From Desulfosporosinus meridiei DSM 13257 (lineage in GTDB: Bacteria > Bacillota > Desulfitobacteriia > Desulfitobacteriales > Desulfitobacteriaceae): DNA of 64,000 bases. Location: positions 1,492,501-1,556,500 of the forward strand of contig NC_018515.1 in the NCBI RefSeq assembly GCF_000231385.2. The letters are read 5' to 3'. The notes under the pieces were generated by a model. The model was given only the letters and a program-made list of their open reading frames with translations. It was not told where the DNA came from and searched no databases. Positions 16,750 through 24,660 of the stretch are shown here, piece after piece. A program made the position numbers and the translations under genes. Positions within the stretch are counted from its first letter, which is position 1. Every line of letters begins with the position of its first letter.

Positions 16750-17484
16750 TCACCTAAGGAAGGGAAAAGCCACTAACAAGCAGATAACTTCAGATAGTTC
16801 AATAAATGCTCCATAGAGATCCCCGGTTAATCCCCCTAAGAGCGCAGAAATTCTCGAAGACATGAGAGTGATTATTAAGGCCGATACTCCAAAGGCAACC
16901 GGGCCGGCTAAACCAAGAAGGTAAAAGGATAGGCCGAATATGACTGCCCCGCCAAGCAGGAAAGTAACCCACTGAGAAGCTTCGTGAAATCCTTTGCCCA
17001 GTCCCTGAGAACGAGCATAGGGAAAGGCAATAACCCCTATCTGAAAGACCCAGCGTGCGAGCATAGGCATTATAATCAAAATAGTTAACATTGAGGGAGT
17101 CAGGCTGGCAAGTAAGCTGAACTTTAAGAGCAGCAAGCCCACCAAAGCCATGGAGGCATGAGCGCCAACTCGGCTGTCCTTCATGATTTCTAAAATCCTC
17201 TCGGGGCTTCGAGCGGATAATAAGCCATCCATGCTGTCCATGAAACCATCTAGGTGAATTCCTCCGGTGAGCATTAACTCAGCACCTAACAAGATAGCCC
17301 CTATAACCAAAGGTGGAAAATATGGAATAAGGGCTTTGGCCAACAGCCAGAGGAGCAGACCAATGATCAACCCCACTAGGGGATAGAAGCGATAGCTTCG
17401 TGTGAATTCTTCTGTTGTGATGTCTTGGGGAACAGGTAAAGGGATGCGAGTGAAAAAAGTCAGAGCAATCAGAAGCCCGCGCAT
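16750..17484 (-). CDS. cobS: Adenosylcobinamide-GDP ribazoletransferase (cobalamin synthase)
   Basis: 244 residues, a membrane protein with the CobS signature: FFTRIPLPVP near residue 11, FYPLVGLIIGLLL, then GGIHLDGFMDSMDGLLS and MKDSRVGAHA, the aspartate-rich metal and substrate site. It joins adenosylcobinamide-GDP to alpha-ribazole to make adenosylcobalamin (or its 5'-phosphate), the last step of nucleotide-loop assembly. It is the third gene of the riboswitch-controlled operon, starting seven bases after cobU. Length is normal for the family (~245). Confidence 0.93.
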   Translation of the reverse strand: MRGLLIALTFFTRIPLPVPQDITTEEFTRSYRFYPLVGLIIGLLLWLLAKALIPYFPPLVIGAILLGAELMLTGGIHLDGFMDSMDGLLSARSPERILEIMKDSRVGAHASMALVGLLLLKFSLLASLTPSMLTILIIMPMLARWVFQIGVIAFPYARSQGLGKGFHEASQWVTFLLGGAVIFGLSFYLLGLAGPVAFGVSALIITLMSSRISALLGGLTGDLYGAFIELSEVICLLVAFPFLR

Positions 17485-17490
17485 TTATAA

Positions 17491-18126
17491 TCACTCCTTG
17501 TGCAGAGAAGCAAGCAGCTTCTCGCCGGAGGTTTTCAAATCCATAGGTAAACCGGCGATAACCATATACACATGGTCAGCACTTCTGGCCAATATCTGAT
17601 TGCTTCGTCCGGCTAAATCCCTGTAGGCCCGAGCTAAGGGGTTTTCGGGGACTATCCCTTGTCCTACTTCGTTGCTGACAAAGATGACCTTCGGTTTAAT
17701 CTCTTGAGCAAGACCTGCAACTTCTTTAACCGCAGCCAAGACTTTCGGCTCTACATGGTTATAAAGATGGGAGTGATCTGGGGAATCGGGAGTTGATTCT
17801 GATTCATATGCTTCCTGACTTGAGTGTTCGGCTTGTCCGGCTAGGAGCATATTTGTAAGCCAAAGAGTGACACAATCAAGAAGGATGACTCCCTCCTCAT
17901 CTTTAAGTTGAGTTAAGGTTTGCCCAATTTCCAAGGGCTCTTCGATGAGCCGCCAAGAGGAGGGACGCTGCTGTTGGTGTTTTTTAACCCGAATAGCCAT
18001 TTCCCCATCCCAGATTTGGGCTGTTGCAATGTAAATGACCGGACGATTGTCCTGAGCAGCAAGAAGTTCTGCAAAAGAGCTCTTGCCGCTCCGAGCACCA
18101 CCTGTGATGAGTGTAAACTGAGACAT
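17491..18126 (-). CDS. cobU: Adenosylcobinamide kinase / adenosylcobinamide-phosphate guanylyltransferase
   Basis: 211 residues. The P-loop TLITGGARSGKSSFAE opens the protein, then YIATAQIWDGEMAIRVKKHQ (containing the region that carries the guanylylated His) and VIFVSNEVGQGIVP and ARAYRDLAGRSNQ follow, all standard CobU/CobP motifs. It phosphorylates adenosylcobinamide and then transfers GMP from GTP. An insertion around residues 105-122 (SSQEAYESESTPDSPDHS) is unusual but does not touch the motifs. It lies between cobT and cobS. Confidence 0.93.
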   Translation of the reverse strand: MSQFTLITGGARSGKSSFAELLAAQDNRPVIYIATAQIWDGEMAIRVKKHQQQRPSSWRLIEEPLEIGQTLTQLKDEEGVILLDCVTLWLTNMLLAGQAEHSSQEAYESESTPDSPDHSHLYNHVEPKVLAAVKEVAGLAQEIKPKVIFVSNEVGQGIVPENPLARAYRDLAGRSNQILARSADHVYMVIAGLPMDLKTSGEKLLASLHKE

Positions 18127-18153
18127 AGGTTCATCGACTCCCCGTAGTTAATA

Positions 18154-19233
18154 TTAGCTGGATTTTTCGCTAACTCCCGCATCGGCGAAGGTAGCCATTT
18201 CCTCGATGATACGAAGAGCTGCTTCTACGAAATAAAAGGTCAAGGCTGCACCTGTTCCTTCGCCAAGCCTCATATTAAGGTTGAGCACAGGATCGAGGCC
18301 CAGACCGGCCAAAGCTTTACGGTGGCCTATTTCCATTGAACCGTGAGAAGGGATCATATAAGCAATGGATTGTGGAGCAAGTTTAGCCGCAATGAGTGCC
18401 CCAGCAGTGGAGATAAAGCCATCAATGACAATGGGAACATGGCTGGCAGCAGCTTGCAGGATGGAACCGGCAATTGCGGCGATTTCTAAGCCCCCGACTT
18501 TGCTAAGAACATCTAGAGCATCCGAGGTGTCCGGCTGATTGACCTCAATGGCTTTTTCAATAGCCCGGCGTTTTCTTATGATTCCCTCATCGTCAATGCC
18601 TGTCCCCCGTCCGACAACTTCTTCGATAGGAGAATTAGTTAATAAAGCAACAATGGCAGAACTGGGGGTAGTATTGCCAATTCCCAGTTCCCCGGTGGCA
18701 AAGAGGTTATAGCCTTCACGAATCTTTTCCTCCGCCACTGAGGCACCGGCCAGGAGAGCTTGCAAAGCTTCATAACGTGACATAGCCGGACCTTTAGTCA
18801 TGTTTTTGGTGCCATTGGCTACGCGTTTTTGAATAAGTTGTCCCTCTATCGGGAAGGCAATACCTACATCTGTTAAAAAGACCTCGGCATTTGCCTGCCG
18901 CGCTAAGACATTGATGGCTGCGCCGCCATTCATAATGTTATAGGCCATCTGAGGAGTTACTTCTTGGGGAAAGGCACTTACTCCTTCTTCAACGACACCG
19001 TGATCTCCTGCCATTGTGAGAACGGCTTTCTTTTGAATTATCGGCTTGGAGGTTCGTTGAATCCCACCAAGTTGCTTGGCAATATGTTCTAACTGGCCCA
19101 GACTTCCTTGGGGCTTTGTGAGAGAATCTAAACGCCCTTGAATTTGATCCATTGCTTCTTGGTCCAGACCTTTGATGTCCGAAATTAGTTTTTGTAATTG
19201 AGTGTAGAGTTGTTCTTCGGTGAAGCTTTCCAT
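18154..19233 (-). CDS. cobT: Nicotinate-nucleotide-dimethylbenzimidazole phosphoribosyltransferase
   Basis: 359 residues, full length for the family. Motifs include LDSLTKPQGSLGQLE near the N-terminus, TMAGDHGVVEEGVSAFP, GELGIGNTTPSSAI and FISTAGALIAAKL, and a C-terminal LGEGTGAALTF. The enzyme makes alpha-ribazole phosphate from a lower-ligand base and nicotinate mononucleotide. The start at 19233 is supported by GGGGAGG; an upstream extension of the frame lies within the riboswitch leader and is not coding. It is the first gene of cobT-cobU-cobS. Confidence 0.95.
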   Translation of the reverse strand: MESFTEEQLYTQLQKLISDIKGLDQEAMDQIQGRLDSLTKPQGSLGQLEHIAKQLGGIQRTSKPIIQKKAVLTMAGDHGVVEEGVSAFPQEVTPQMAYNIMNGGAAINVLARQANAEVFLTDVGIAFPIEGQLIQKRVANGTKNMTKGPAMSRYEALQALLAGASVAEEKIREGYNLFATGELGIGNTTPSSAIVALLTNSPIEEVVGRGTGIDDEGIIRKRRAIEKAIEVNQPDTSDALDVLSKVGGLEIAAIAGSILQAAASHVPIVIDGFISTAGALIAAKLAPQSIAYMIPSHGSMEIGHRKALAGLGLDPVLNLNMRLGEGTGAALTFYFVEAALRIIEEMATFADAGVSEKSS

Positions 19234-19269
19234 ATAATTTCCTCCCCCTATTTTATAATAATTTTCAAA

Positions 19270-19311
19270 ATAGAAAAGTCCCGACCACAAATAAACTGTA
19301 GTCGGGACTTT
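19270..19311 (-). terminator. Riboswitch-controlled terminator before cobT
   Basis: On the minus strand AAAGTCCCGAC pairs with GTCGGGACTTT (11 bp, 15-nt loop) followed by TTTTCTATTTT. It sits between the cobalamin riboswitch and cobT, as expected for ligand-induced premature termination. Confidence 0.85.
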
Positions 19312-19359
19312 ACCGTCATCACCGCTGCTTCCCATAAAATAATGAAAAGACATAAACAT

Positions 19360-19525
19360 CTTTAGGCAGGTCTCCTGGCTATCGATTCATCGCTTTGCTC
19401 GTCAACCTTCCCGGAAAAACCAGTGGTTCACGAAGCTCATCGAATACAGTGGTGGGTCCGCGTCGGATTTGTTATAGTATAACTTACCGAACTTCCCTAT
19501 TCTCCCTTAGGGGCACCTAAAATGT
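19360..19525 (-). promoter_or_regulatory. Cobalamin riboswitch
   Basis: Read on the minus strand, the leader carries the conserved cobalamin aptamer blocks in order: a TTAGGTGCCCC opening stem with GGGAGAATAGGGAA, GCGGACCCACCACTGT (B12 box neighbour), CCACTGGTTTTTCCGG, GGAAGG, and the closing AGCCAGGAGACCTGCCT. Together with the terminator that follows, this controls cobTUS by adenosylcobalamin. Confidence 0.95.
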
Positions 19526-19543
19526 AGGGTATTAATTTATTTT

Positions 19544-19572
19544 AGAATAGCACAACTTTTTTTGAATCTCAA
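19544..19572 (-). promoter_or_regulatory. Sigma-A-type promoter of the cob operon
   Basis: On the minus strand TTGAGA and TATTCT are separated by 17 bases, placing the transcription start just before the riboswitch. Confidence 0.6.
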
Positions 19573-19604
19573 GGAAAATATTAGAGAATTCTTTGACACA
19601 GATT

Positions 19605-19699
19605 TTTACAAGAGAGTTTCCTTCGTATATAATGGTAGGTATTAGTAAGCACGTACTTTTTCAATTTTTATAGACTGTTTTATAGAAAATAGACTGTTA
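19605..19699 (+). promoter_or_regulatory. Promoter and direct repeats before the parM-like gene
   Basis: TTTACA (19605-19610) and TATAAT (19628-19633) are 17 bases apart. Downstream in the leader, ATAGACTGTT occurs twice (19670-19679 and 19689-19698), spaced 19 bases start to start. Such iterated sites before an actin-like parM gene are candidates for binding by a ribbon-helix-helix partner protein. Confidence 0.55.
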
Positions 19700-19722
19700 T
19701 TGGACGAATAGGAGGAACCGGT

Positions 19723-20832
19723 GTGTTTGAAAGTGATATCCTAGTAGCTGGAGCGGATCCTGGATTTGGAGCGATTAAACTAGATACAGGTGAAACAAAG
19801 GTTTTATTTCCCGCTGTCATTTGTAAAGGCAATGAACGAATTTTTTCAACATTAGGTAATACCTTAATTGGTAAGGGGTCTGATTTACAAACTCAAATAG
19901 CATCCTTGGACGTGATTGTTAAGAATAACTCCACGGGTGTAGAGAAGCATTATTTTATGGGGAGTTTAGCGGAAAGCTTAAATCCCAACGAAGCCCATTA
20001 TTGTTGGGACGAGGACAAATCCTCGGATGAAGAAGCTACTGCCTTATTGGTGGTCGCTTTAGCCCTTGCTCAAAAGAGTCCCAAAGCGAATGTCTACCTG
20101 GGAACCGGCGTTCCTGTTAAATACTATGCATCCCTAAAGGACAAATATGAAGCTGAGTTGAAAGGCTCTTTTTCAGTCATGTTCCGTTCCGGGCCCTTGG
20201 AAGGAATGACCCGTCAGCTCAACATTTTGCGCTCTCGTGTACTTCCCCAAAGTTATGGCGTTTTTATTAAGGAAACTCTTAATGATTACGGAATCCCAAC
20301 TAGTCCTAAGTTGTTTAGCGGGTACGTTGTGGTCATTGATCCGGGGTTTAGAACTACGGATATTGCTACTTTCTATGATGGAGTTATGCTCGATCCTCCG
20401 AACTCCTTTAGTATTGAAAAAGGGTTAAAGTGGGCTTATATTGGTGTGGCTGAAAAGCTCAAAGAACTGACCAGCAGTCATGCTAATCCCCTTGAAACAG
20501 ATGATAAAGAGCTGGATAAAATTTTCAGGGTTAATGGCGGCCTGTATCCCTGGAATAATGGAACCATCAATCTTAATCCGATTATGAAGAGTATGCTGAC
20601 CCAGTTGGGAACGGATATTACTCGCGAAGTGAAAAAGGCATTAAAACCGATGCTCGGTAAAATGCATACTGTAATTGTTGCCGGAAAAGTCGGTGAAATG
20701 GTTTATGAATATATTCAGATGGAAAATAAAAATCTAATCGAAGATCCTCAATTTGGCAATGCTACAGGCTTTCGGATTATGGCTGCCACTTTGGTCAATA
20801 ATATTACCAAGAAATCGGACGTACCAGAATAA
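19723..20832 (+). CDS. ParM/StbA-like actin-fold ATPase
   Basis: 369 residues with the actin-fold nucleotide motifs: VAGADPGFGAIKL at residues 8-20 (phosphate 1), YVVVIDPGFRTTDIATFYDG near residue 206 (phosphate 2) and VIVAGKVGEMVYEYI near residue 326 (adenosine). The GNERIF and LGTGVPVKYY segments also fit the plasmid-type actin family. Such proteins form filaments that push DNA copies apart, or serve as cytoskeletal scaffolds. GTG start with AGGAGG upstream. The next gene begins in its stop codon (TAATG), so the two form one unit. It sits on what seems to be ordinary chromosome between cob and transporter genes. Confidence 0.8.
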   Translation: MFESDILVAGADPGFGAIKLDTGETKVLFPAVICKGNERIFSTLGNTLIGKGSDLQTQIASLDVIVKNNSTGVEKHYFMGSLAESLNPNEAHYCWDEDKSSDEEATALLVVALALAQKSPKANVYLGTGVPVKYYASLKDKYEAELKGSFSVMFRSGPLEGMTRQLNILRSRVLPQSYGVFIKETLNDYGIPTSPKLFSGYVVVIDPGFRTTDIATFYDGVMLDPPNSFSIEKGLKWAYIGVAEKLKELTSSHANPLETDDKELDKIFRVNGGLYPWNNGTINLNPIMKSMLTQLGTDITREVKKALKPMLGKMHTVIVAGKVGEMVYEYIQMENKNLIEDPQFGNATGFRIMAATLVNNITKKSDVPE

Positions 20833-21410
20833 TGCCGTTTCAGCCCTTATTTATACCTCTGTATTTTGATAAATCTTCAGAGGAGGATCTTTGGCTGGCT
20901 TTACAACAAATTGATCCGGAGAAGAGGAGCTCTTTTATCAAGGAGACCTTAAAACAAGTATTAGTTCAAAAAGAGCCTTTTAATACTTCTCATCATACCT
21001 TATCAGTAGATGTGCCTGAATTTGAGAACATGGATTCCTTGAAGGAGGAACCACAAATCGATAAGCAAGAGGTTGAGGCTGAACCAGAACCAGAACCAGA
21101 ATCAGAATTAGAATCAGAATTAGAATCAGAATTAGAATCAGAATTAGAATCAGAATTAGAATTAGAATTAGAACTAGAACCGTCACTAGACCTAGAACCT
21201 GAACCAGCAATAATGTTTTCTTTAGAAGAATTATTTTTTACTCCTGAGAGTTCAACTACTGAGGATAAACCGGCCGGTTCAATTAACAGCCAAGTGAGTA
21301 CTTCAATCTCAGGATACGAGTATATGATGAAGCATATCATCGGCATTGAAGAGGACGAAACCGTTCTGAATTTTTTAAGAGGAAAAGAGAAACGGGAAGA
21401 AAATCCGTAA
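20832..21410 (+). CDS. ParM-linked small protein with acidic repeat (possible ParR-like partner)
   Basis: 192 residues. The N-terminal ~55 residues (LFIPLYFDKSSEEDLWLALQ, then RSSFIKETLKQVLV) look like a strand followed by two helices, as in ribbon-helix-helix DNA-binding proteins; the RSxFIKExL pattern is typical. Residues ~84-127 are an almost pure E/P/S/L repeat (EPEPESELES). The C-terminal ~60 residues are mixed polar with a short YEYMMKHIIGI helix. The start overlaps the parM-like stop, as ParR follows ParM on plasmids. The ParR reading is inference: no homology was tested, and the acidic tract is unusual for ParR. Confidence 0.6.
   Translation: MPFQPLFIPLYFDKSSEEDLWLALQQIDPEKRSSFIKETLKQVLVQKEPFNTSHHTLSVDVPEFENMDSLKEEPQIDKQEVEAEPEPEPESELESELESELESELESELELELELEPSLDLEPEPAIMFSLEELFFTPESSTTEDKPAGSINSQVSTSISGYEYMMKHIIGIEEDETVLNFLRGKEKREENP
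21081..21180 (+). repeat. In-frame tandem repeat encoding an acidic tract
   Basis: The hexamer family GAACCA/GAATCA/GAATTA repeats about 17 times, including five or so copies of a 12-base unit GAATCAGAATTA. The unit length is a multiple of three, so gain or loss of units changes tract length without a frameshift. Translation is EPEPEPESELESELE and similar. Confidence 0.85.
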
Positions 21411-21520
21411 ATAAGCATGATAATGTATTCCCCCTCTTAATTTAGCATAAGTACAAATAACCGTAATAGATAATAATAGATATAATTAGGTTTTCAGATA
21501 TTTAAAGGAGGAGAAAAATC

Positions 21521-22870
21521 ATAGACGGTCTGCTCTGGAGTGGCATAAAGGTCTTAATTGCTTTATTGTTAGTCGGATTAAACGGTGTTTTCGTAGCAGC
21601 TGAATTTGCAATGGTCAAAGTTCGCAAGACCCGTTTGGCAGAACTTGCAGATAACGGCTCACGTAGAGCAAAGAGTGCCCTTGATGTCACTGCACAACTG
21701 GATGCTTATCTATCAGCCTGCCAATTGGGAATTACATTGGCATCTTTAGGTTTAGGTTGGCTGGGTGAACCTGCAATTGCAACTCTGATTGAACCTTTAT
21801 TTGTTAAAGTTGCCGGCTGGAATACTATTTACACTCATTCTGTGGCTATAGCAATATCTTTTATATTCATCTCGTTTTTACACATTGTGCTTGGAGAACT
21901 GGTGCCTAAATCATTGGCCATTCAAAAAGCAGAAAGTATTGCCCTGGCAAGTGCAGGCTTCTTGAAATTCTTTTATTGGTTATTCTATCCAATAATTTGG
22001 ACCCTTAATAGCATCGCCAATATCGTGCTGCGCATTTGGGGAATTGAACCTGCTAATGAGGCTGATTTGTCCCATAGTGAAGAAGAACTTCGAATGTTAG
22101 TCGATGCTAGTCAGAAGCATGGATATTTAGATAAATTAGAAGGTAAGCTGCTGGACAATGTCTTTGAATTTTCAGATCGGATTGCCAGTGAGGTTATGAT
22201 TCCTCGCCAGGATATGGTTTGCATCTTTATTCAAGATACTTTTGAGGAAATTCTTCAAGTAGTTAAGGAACACGGGCATACCAGATACCCTCTATGTGAT
22301 GACGATAAAGATCATGTCCTGGGTTTAGTGCATATGCGAGACATTATTTGTTTGCAGGAAAAGACCGGTGTAAAAGATATTGCTCAGATTAAGCGGGATA
22401 TCCTGGCAGTTCCTGAGGGTATGCCGATTTCTCATCTTGTCCAGAGAATGCGCAGTCAACGGACGCATATGGCAGTAGTAGTGGATGAATTTGGCGGATC
22501 AGCGGGACTGGTTACCCTGGAAGACATGTTGGAAGAGTTAGTTGGCGAAATCTATGACGAATTTGAATCAGAACAACCGCCAATCGAAAAAATCGACGAA
22601 AACGAATACGTACTCAACGGACGGGTTCTCATGGAAGAGGTCTCGGAAATGTTAGGCATTCAGTTAGAGGAAGAAACAGTTTCAACTATTGGAGGGTATG
22701 TTTTTTCTAGAATTGGCAGAAAGCCAGTTAAAGGGGATGTCATATATTTTGATGGCTTCCATTTCGAAGTTATGGAGGTTTTAGGCTTTAGAATCACAAA
22801 AGTCCTTGTGAAGAGAAAGCTTCCGGAGACTAAGATGAGTGAGTTGCCGGATGTGCACGAGGCAGTTTAG
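21521..22870 (+). CDS. CNNM/CBS/CorC-HlyC-type transporter (first copy)
   Basis: About 449 residues: a CNNM (DUF21) membrane domain (residues ~1-190, with LNGVFVAAEFAMVKVRKTRL), a CBS pair (~205-330, EVMIPRQDMVCIFI and GMPISHLVQRMRSQRTHMAV) and a C-terminal CorC/HlyC domain (NEYVLNGRVLMEEV). The family is linked to magnesium or cobalt efflux and called hemolysin-like. No ATG, GTG or TTG lies near the ribosome site AAAGGAGGAG (21504-21513); the likely start is ATA at 21521 or ATC at 21518, matching the paralogue downstream. The first standard start, TTG at 21566, would remove part of the first membrane helix and lacks a ribosome site. Confidence 0.8.
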   Translation: MDGLLWSGIKVLIALLLVGLNGVFVAAEFAMVKVRKTRLAELADNGSRRAKSALDVTAQLDAYLSACQLGITLASLGLGWLGEPAIATLIEPLFVKVAGWNTIYTHSVAIAISFIFISFLHIVLGELVPKSLAIQKAESIALASAGFLKFFYWLFYPIIWTLNSIANIVLRIWGIEPANEADLSHSEEELRMLVDASQKHGYLDKLEGKLLDNVFEFSDRIASEVMIPRQDMVCIFIQDTFEEILQVVKEHGHTRYPLCDDDKDHVLGLVHMRDIICLQEKTGVKDIAQIKRDILAVPEGMPISHLVQRMRSQRTHMAVVVDEFGGSAGLVTLEDMLEELVGEIYDEFESEQPPIEKIDENEYVLNGRVLMEEVSEMLGIQLEEETVSTIGGYVFSRIGRKPVKGDVIYFDGFHFEVMEVLGFRITKVLVKRKLPETKMSELPDVHEAV

Positions 22871-22924
22871 TCGAAAACGGGTCGCTCGGGGCAGGGAGGC
22901 TTCGACCACATCCGTGCAAGACTA

Positions 22925-23021
22925 GCTAATTCGTGCGACGAAGACACCGTCTTCGCACGGGTTAACACAGCCGAAAAGCGCTCCGCCTCAGAGCCTGACA
23001 GAATCGTCCCCTGTCTACCCA
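22925..23021 (+). repeat. Short dispersed hairpin element, copy 2
   Basis: Between the two CNNM genes lies GCTAATTCGTGCG followed by a CGAAGAC/GTCTTCG hairpin, CAGCCGA and TCTACCCA. The same blocks in the same order occur at 10783-10834, where the DNA between the last two blocks is shorter. The 270-base gap holds no gene. Confidence 0.5.
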
Positions 23022-23139
23022 GGAGGTTTTTTGATAGTCTCATAATCAGCCTAAATAAATGTGTATAATAGCTGCAATATTTAAGAAAAATAAGTGAAGA
23101 AATTTTTTTGTTTTTGAAATTTAAAGGAGGAAATCAATC

Positions 23140-24456
23140 ATCGACGGTCTGCTTTGGAGTATCATAATGATTTTAATCGCATTTTTGTTAGTGGGTTTAA
23201 ATGGGCTGTTTGTGGCGGCAGAATTTTCTTTGGTCAAAGTAAGAAAGACACGTTTGGCTGAACTCGCTGAGAATGGTTCCCCGAGAGCTCAAACTGCCCT
23301 GGATGTTACTTCTCAACTGGATGCTTATCTTTCAGCTTGTCAGTTGGGCATTACCCTCTCATCTTTAGGTTTAGGCTGGATTGGTGAACCGGCAATCGCA
23401 GCGTTAATTGAACCATTGTTTACTGGGATAGCTGGTTGGAATATGCTCTATACTCATACCATCTCAATAGCGATTGCTTTTTCAATCATTTCTTTATTGC
23501 ACATTGTTTTAGGAGAACTTGTTCCAAAATCATTGGCCATCCAAAAGGCTGAATCTACTGCCCTTGCTACCGCGGGGTTTCTCAAAGCCTTTTATTGGAT
23601 CTGTTATCCTGTTATTCGCTCCCTGAATGGCTTAGCTAATCTTGTGTTGCGCATCTGGAAAATCGAACCTGCCAATGAGGCTGATTTATCCCATAGTGAA
23701 GAGGAATTAAGAATGCTGGTTGATGCCAGTCAAAAACACGGCTATTTAGATAAACTCGAAGGAAAACTACTGGATAATGTCTTTGAATTCTCAGATCGAA
23801 ATGCTAGTGAAGTAATGGTTCCCCGCCAGGATATGGTATGCGTATTTCTCCAGGACACATTTGAGGAAATTATTCAAACCATTAAAGACTATGGACACAC
23901 TCGATATTTGCTGTGTGATGATGATAAAGATAATGTGGTTGGCTTAGTCCATATGAGAGATATCCTCCGACTGCAAGAGTCGGGAGAGAAGGATATTTTG
24001 CTGATTAAGCGAGATGTTCTGGCAGTACCTGAGGGTATGCCAATTTCACATCTTGTCCAGAGAATGAGGAGTCAGCACACTCATATGGCTGTGGTTGTGG
24101 ATGAGTTCGGAGGAAGTGCAGGGCTGGTCACGATTGAAGATATGTTGGAAGAATTAGTGGGAGAAATATATGATGAGTTTGAGTCGGAACAACCCTCCAT
24201 TCAAAAGCTAGCTGAAAATGAGTATCTGATTAATGGACGTGTATTAATGGAAGAAGTATCTGAAATGCTCGATATTGAGTTAGAGGAAGAAACTGTTACT
24301 ACCATTGGTGGATACATCTTCTCCAGGTTAGGGCGTAAGCCCGTCAAGGGAGATAAGATTAGTTTTGAGGGTGTTGTCTTTGAAGTAATGGAGGTTATCG
24401 GATTTCGAATAACTAAAGTTAAGGCTTTCCGAAAGTCTGTTGAGATAAAAGGCTAA
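23140..24456 (+). CDS. CNNM/CBS/CorC-HlyC-type transporter (second copy)
   Basis: About 438 residues and closely similar to its upstream neighbour through all domains: CNNM membrane domain (LNGLFVAAEFSLVKVRKTRL), CBS pair (EVMVPRQDMVCVFL) and CorC domain (NEYLINGRVLMEEV). This is a tandem gene duplication. The ribosome site AAAGGAGG (23123-23130) is nine bases before ATC at 23140 (with another ATC at 23137), where the encoded start IDGLLWS equals that of the first copy. The nearest standard start, ATG at 23167, is too far from the site. Likely role: membrane transport of divalent cations; the ion is unknown. Confidence 0.8.
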   Translation: MDGLLWSIIMILIAFLLVGLNGLFVAAEFSLVKVRKTRLAELAENGSPRAQTALDVTSQLDAYLSACQLGITLSSLGLGWIGEPAIAALIEPLFTGIAGWNMLYTHTISIAIAFSIISLLHIVLGELVPKSLAIQKAESTALATAGFLKAFYWICYPVIRSLNGLANLVLRIWKIEPANEADLSHSEEELRMLVDASQKHGYLDKLEGKLLDNVFEFSDRNASEVMVPRQDMVCVFLQDTFEEIIQTIKDYGHTRYLLCDDDKDNVVGLVHMRDILRLQESGEKDILLIKRDVLAVPEGMPISHLVQRMRSQHTHMAVVVDEFGGSAGLVTIEDMLEELVGEIYDEFESEQPSIQKLAENEYLINGRVLMEEVSEMLDIELEEETVTTIGGYIFSRLGRKPVKGDKISFEGVVFEVMEVIGFRITKVKAFRKSVEIKG

Positions 24457-24459
24457 AAT

Positions 24460-24485
24460 CAAATGGTGCATCGATGCACCATTTG
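24460..24485. repeat. 26-bp perfect palindrome after the second CNNM gene
   Basis: CAAATGGTGCATCGATGCACCATTTG reads the same on both strands. It begins three bases after the stop codon. No T-run follows, so it may be an RNA-stabilising hairpin or a weak terminator. Confidence 0.6.
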
Positions 24486-24609
24486 GCCTCTGGACCCTTG
24501 CCGGATTGCCCAAAGTCCCAGTTAGATATTAAGGTTATTAAGGTGGAAAAATCGTAAAATTCTGGTTGCCTATGAGAAAAAAAGAAGTAGGTTAGAAAGT
24601 TCTATTTAG

Positions 24610-24639
24610 GAAGGGCCTGTAAGTTATTGCAGGCCCTTC
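24610..24639. terminator. Bidirectional terminator near the asparagine synthase gene
   Basis: A perfect 10-bp stem GAAGGGCCTG with a 10-nt loop lies 21 bases beyond the asparagine synthase stop (minus strand) and can also serve the plus-strand CNNM pair. Confidence 0.75.
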
Positions 24640-24660
24640 TATTCTATTAACCTACTGCTC

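Noticed and set aside
19234-19359. N-terminal extension of cobT
   Set aside because: It lies within the riboswitch leader and terminator; the internal ATG has a proper ribosome site.
21079-21210. CRISPR array
   Set aside because: The repeat is short, in frame and has no spacers; it encodes a Glu-rich tract.
20993-21418. Ser/Asn-rich minus-strand frame over the acidic repeat
   Set aside because: The repeat opens several frames at once; this is a by-product of the 6-base unit.
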